From Chryseobacterium piperi (GTDB lineage Bacteria; Bacteroidota; Bacteroidia; Flavobacteriales; Weeksellaceae): a stretch of 64,000 nt of DNA. The notes under the pieces were generated by a model that was not told where the DNA came from, searched no databases, and saw nothing but the letters and a program-made list of their open reading frames with translations. A program made the position numbers and the translations under genes. This document shows, in pieces, positions 61,691-64,000 of the stretch. The stretch is taken from contig NZ_CP023049.2 in NCBI RefSeq assembly GCF_002285635.2, forward strand, positions 372,001 to 436,000. The letters are read 5' to 3'. Within the stretch, counting starts at the first letter, position 1, and each line of letters begins with the position of its first letter.

Positions 61691-64000
61691 TTAATTACAG
61701 AAAATAGAAGTGGAAGTAGAGTTTCCTAGAGTTCTCCATTCTGTTCCGTTATATACTTTAAATTCTTTTTGGGTGGTATCATATACGATCATACCTTGAA
61801 GTCTGTTTCCTGCAGGAATATTATTGGCATCTGAAACTCTGGTAACTACCATACCTTTAGATTTAGCATTGAGCTCGAGCCATGCATCAGAAGCAGATGG
61901 TAATACACCCGGAATTGAAGAAATACCTACTTGGCCTCCGTTCACAGTACCTCCTGTTATATTTAGATTAGCTTTAACTAATGTAAAATAAGAATTGCTG
62001 TTGTCTGCAAAATTGGGTATAACATCAATGGTGTTACCTGTTCTCAAAACTTTTTGATAAATAGGATTGGTAAAAGAAGGGCTCTGAGAAATAAGCATAT
62101 AATAGCTTTCTCCTGCGGCAAGTGCCGGAATGCTGGTCGCATCAAAACGAAGATTGATACATCCTACTTTATTCGTGTCTGTTGCTTTCCATCGGGTAGC
62201 AAGTGAGTTGTTGAATTGAGTACCGTCAGCGGCAGTGATTGTGCTACCGGTAAAAGTCTGTGCTCCATTATTGGATGCAAAAATAAGGTATTGACCATCA
62301 GTCAGCTGATTAGCATGGGTGTCATTCTGGTTGATGAAATTATTATCTGTAGATGCCGTAATAATGTTAGTAGCCTGTCCACCATCGTTGTTGATGGACT
62401 TTGAAATTCGTTGGTCTAATCCTCCGCGGACATCTTTTGCTACTCCAAAAATATCGTATTGATATGTTCCGTCAGCTGTGAAAACAGGATTTCCTGTACT
62501 GTTACGGTAGTTGGTATCTGTTGCCAGATCTGTCAATGTTGTTCCGTATTTTATAGCGAGGTAACTTTCTACCTGTCGACGCTCTGTTCCCGTTAAAGCA
62601 AACCCAAACGCAAGGTGCTCCGCAATCTGTGCAGTAACCCCTACATCATTACCTGGCATACTCGACTGGTTATTGGCTCCATATACAAATCCTCCCTGTC
62701 CAATATATACGGTTTGTCCTGTAAGGTTCGTTCCAATTCCGCTACCGTTTAATCTGTGTTGTACGGTACTGTTAGTAGCGCTAAGGCTCACATTGGAAAT
62801 GTTGGAAAGTGTAGTGCTTAAAGCTGGATTGAGTACTGTATTGGTAGCATTATTACTGGTTGGAGTATTTCCTCTGGATAGGTAATTTGCCTGTGTTGAT
62901 GTATTCCAATCATAGATTGCAGCTCCGGCAGCAGAATTTTTTAAGTCAAAATTAACTCCGAAGAAGCGGTTATTCGCTGTCCATACGTTATCTTTTATCA
63001 CATAAAACATCTCTAATTCTGAAGTGGATCCTTCAAAAGGTGCCACCCCTTCATTTCCTATTGCCTGATTTGTATTGGTAAAATCAATATATGGGTTAAA
63101 GTTAAAGGTAGCAGCAGTTGCAGCATTACTTACCGGAACATAATTAGGTTTTGTGCTTACATCGGCAACCTGTGAGGTTTTGATTCCGAACATCTGATCT
63201 ACCCACTGATTCACTGTTCCCGAAGCAGCAGTAACATCTTTATCTGCTCTGTTCCAGAAATTTCCAAGTACTCCTCCCGGGCCTACCGGAGTTCCTGCAA
63301 TGGTAAAATAAAAAGTACCATTAGAAGTAAAACCATTGAATGCGTTAGATGCCACTCTGTATGGTTCATTCACATAGTCTTCTCCGTCTACAGTATTAGT
63401 ATTGGTTCCGATAGGGATAAAGTGGGTATTACTTGAAAAATCACTGGTCGTACTCATGACCAGGTATATAGGTTTGCCACTCAGCGTAAAACTGTTGATC
63501 AAACCTTTAAGAATGTTGAAATATACATCATCATTTCCATTGATATTATAATTGCTGGTCTGTGCTTTCCAAACTTTGGAAAATCGATGCGTCACAGATG
63601 AGAAACCAGCATTGGTATAGGGGGTGAATCCAACGGTACCATTGGTACCCCAGGTAAGAAATTCCTGGTCGTTATCAAACGAGTTATTTGCTGCATGAGT
63701 AGGGTTATCCTGAGAAGCAGGATTACCTAAACTTATTAGCATTTCGTTGGTATTATTGATACTTTTAGACTGAACTTGTTTCAAGGCACTGGCATCATCA
63801 CGACCAATTCCAGCAATATTTTTAGAATATCCGGAATTGGAGTTTGCATCCCATATGGTTGTACCTTGGGAACTTACATAACTGTATGGTGTCGTCTGAT
63901 CCAGAGAAGTGGCGTATTTAATGGCCAGATAAGAACGTACTCTTTGGAGTTCAGCGTCAGTTAATACCCGCTCATAAGCAATCACTTCAGACATATTCCC
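61691..64000 (-). CDS. Large surface protein with repeated LamG-associated domains, C-terminal part
   Basis: The frame is open from the right edge of the window to a stop at 61691, giving 767 or more residues; the start lies beyond 64000. It holds two copies of a domain of about 110 residues with the string ESYLAIKYGTTL and RVRSYLAIKYATSL, followed by DIFGVAKD or NIAGIGRDD and KSINN. This is the pattern of domains found beside LamG folds in Bacteroidota surface proteins. Asn/Thr-rich linkers join them. The C-terminus ends in the VYDTTQKEFKVYNGTEWR motif, shared with the next gene, and not in a clear type IX sorting domain. Adhesion is a guess. Confidence 0.75.
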   Translation of the reverse strand, partial: GNMSEVIAYERVLTDAELQRVRSYLAIKYATSLDQTTPYSYVSSQGTTIWDANSNSGYSKNIAGIGRDDASALKQVQSKSINNTNEMLISLGNPASQDNPTHAANNSFDNDQEFLTWGTNGTVGFTPYTNAGFSSVTHRFSKVWKAQTSNYNINGNDDVYFNILKGLINSFTLSGKPIYLVMSTTSDFSSNTHFIPIGTNTNTVDGEDYVNEPYRVASNAFNGFTSNGTFYFTIAGTPVGPGGVLGNFWNRADKDVTAASGTVNQWVDQMFGIKTSQVADVSTKPNYVPVSNAATAATFNFNPYIDFTNTNQAIGNEGVAPFEGSTSELEMFYVIKDNVWTANNRFFGVNFDLKNSAAGAAIYDWNTSTQANYLSRGNTPTSNNATNTVLNPALSTTLSNISNVSLSATNSTVQHRLNGSGIGTNLTGQTVYIGQGGFVYGANNQSSMPGNDVGVTAQIAEHLAFGFALTGTERRQVESYLAIKYGTTLTDLATDTNYRNSTGNPVFTADGTYQYDIFGVAKDVRGGLDQRISKSINNDGGQATNIITASTDNNFINQNDTHANQLTDGQYLIFASNNGAQTFTGSTITAADGTQFNNSLATRWKATDTNKVGCINLRFDATSIPALAAGESYYMLISQSPSFTNPIYQKVLRTGNTIDVIPNFADNSNSYFTLVKANLNITGGTVNGGQVGISSIPGVLPSASDAWLELNAKSKGMVVTRVSDANNIPAGNRLQGMIVYDTTQKEFKVYNGTEWRTLGNSTSTSIFCN

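Overview
The window looks like a chromosomal segment of a Chryseobacterium-type flavobacterium (Bacteroidota, Weeksellaceae). The evidence is low GC, Bacteroidota-type TAnnTTTG -7 promoter boxes, a SusC/SusD pair, many secreted proteins whose signal peptides end in AQ, a single-chain PurL of about 1230 residues, and a class A beta-lactamase of the CGA/CIA type. The species is inferred, not proven.

Layout. 1-126 is the 3' end of an unidentified gene. 322-1510 is a complete IS110-family element inserted in a REP-like palindrome. Its 5' non-coding region folds into two guide loops that match the element's own ends and its own insertion site, so it is read here as a bridge RNA. 1779-5907 (minus strand) is a compact peptide-export operon. 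Two tiny genes, too short for ordinary ORF calling, encode leader peptides with Gly-rich, GxxxG-containing cores. They are followed by three small membrane proteins, a membrane thioredoxin-like protein and a C39-peptidase ABC exporter. This looks like an undescribed two-peptide bacteriocin system. A divergent TPR/AraC-type regulator (6200-7939) and two operator-like palindromes sit beside it. 8179-12757 holds two tandem secreted prolyl oligopeptidases.

13133-16727 is an efflux operon (TolC, lipoprotein HlyD, ABC-2 permease). 17096-25254 is a run of small housekeeping or stress genes (DUF1569, VOC, SRPBCC, DUF1398, NTF2-like, DUF2490), a bestrophin-like channel and a Na+/H+ antiporter. 25290-27482 holds tandem glutaminyl cyclase lipoproteins. 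27548-30836 carries a propeller protein, a deoxynucleoside kinase, an ArsC-like protein, DUF493 and DUF4197.

31215-40275 is a polysaccharide utilisation locus (SusC, SusD, GH144-type glucanase, esterase, GH3 beta-glucosidase). The combination points to beta-1,2-glucan: import by SusCD, endo-cleavage by GH144 and glucose release by GH3. 41135-47299 holds purB, a WG-repeat protein and purL, followed by a barstar-like inhibitor, a GDSL hydrolase and a gamma-glutamylcyclotransferase-like gene.

48643-51790 is a 1.5 kb tandem duplication carrying two secreted proteins with near-identical N-terminal halves and diverged C-terminal domains. 51927-59613 has dgkA-like, dnaN, pheT, a META lipoprotein, an acidic small protein, a GT-C-like membrane protein and 3-hydroxyacyl-CoA dehydrogenase. 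A frameshifted secreted protein, a class A beta-lactamase and two surface-type proteins close the window; the last runs off the right edge. No rRNA, tRNA or CRISPR array was seen.
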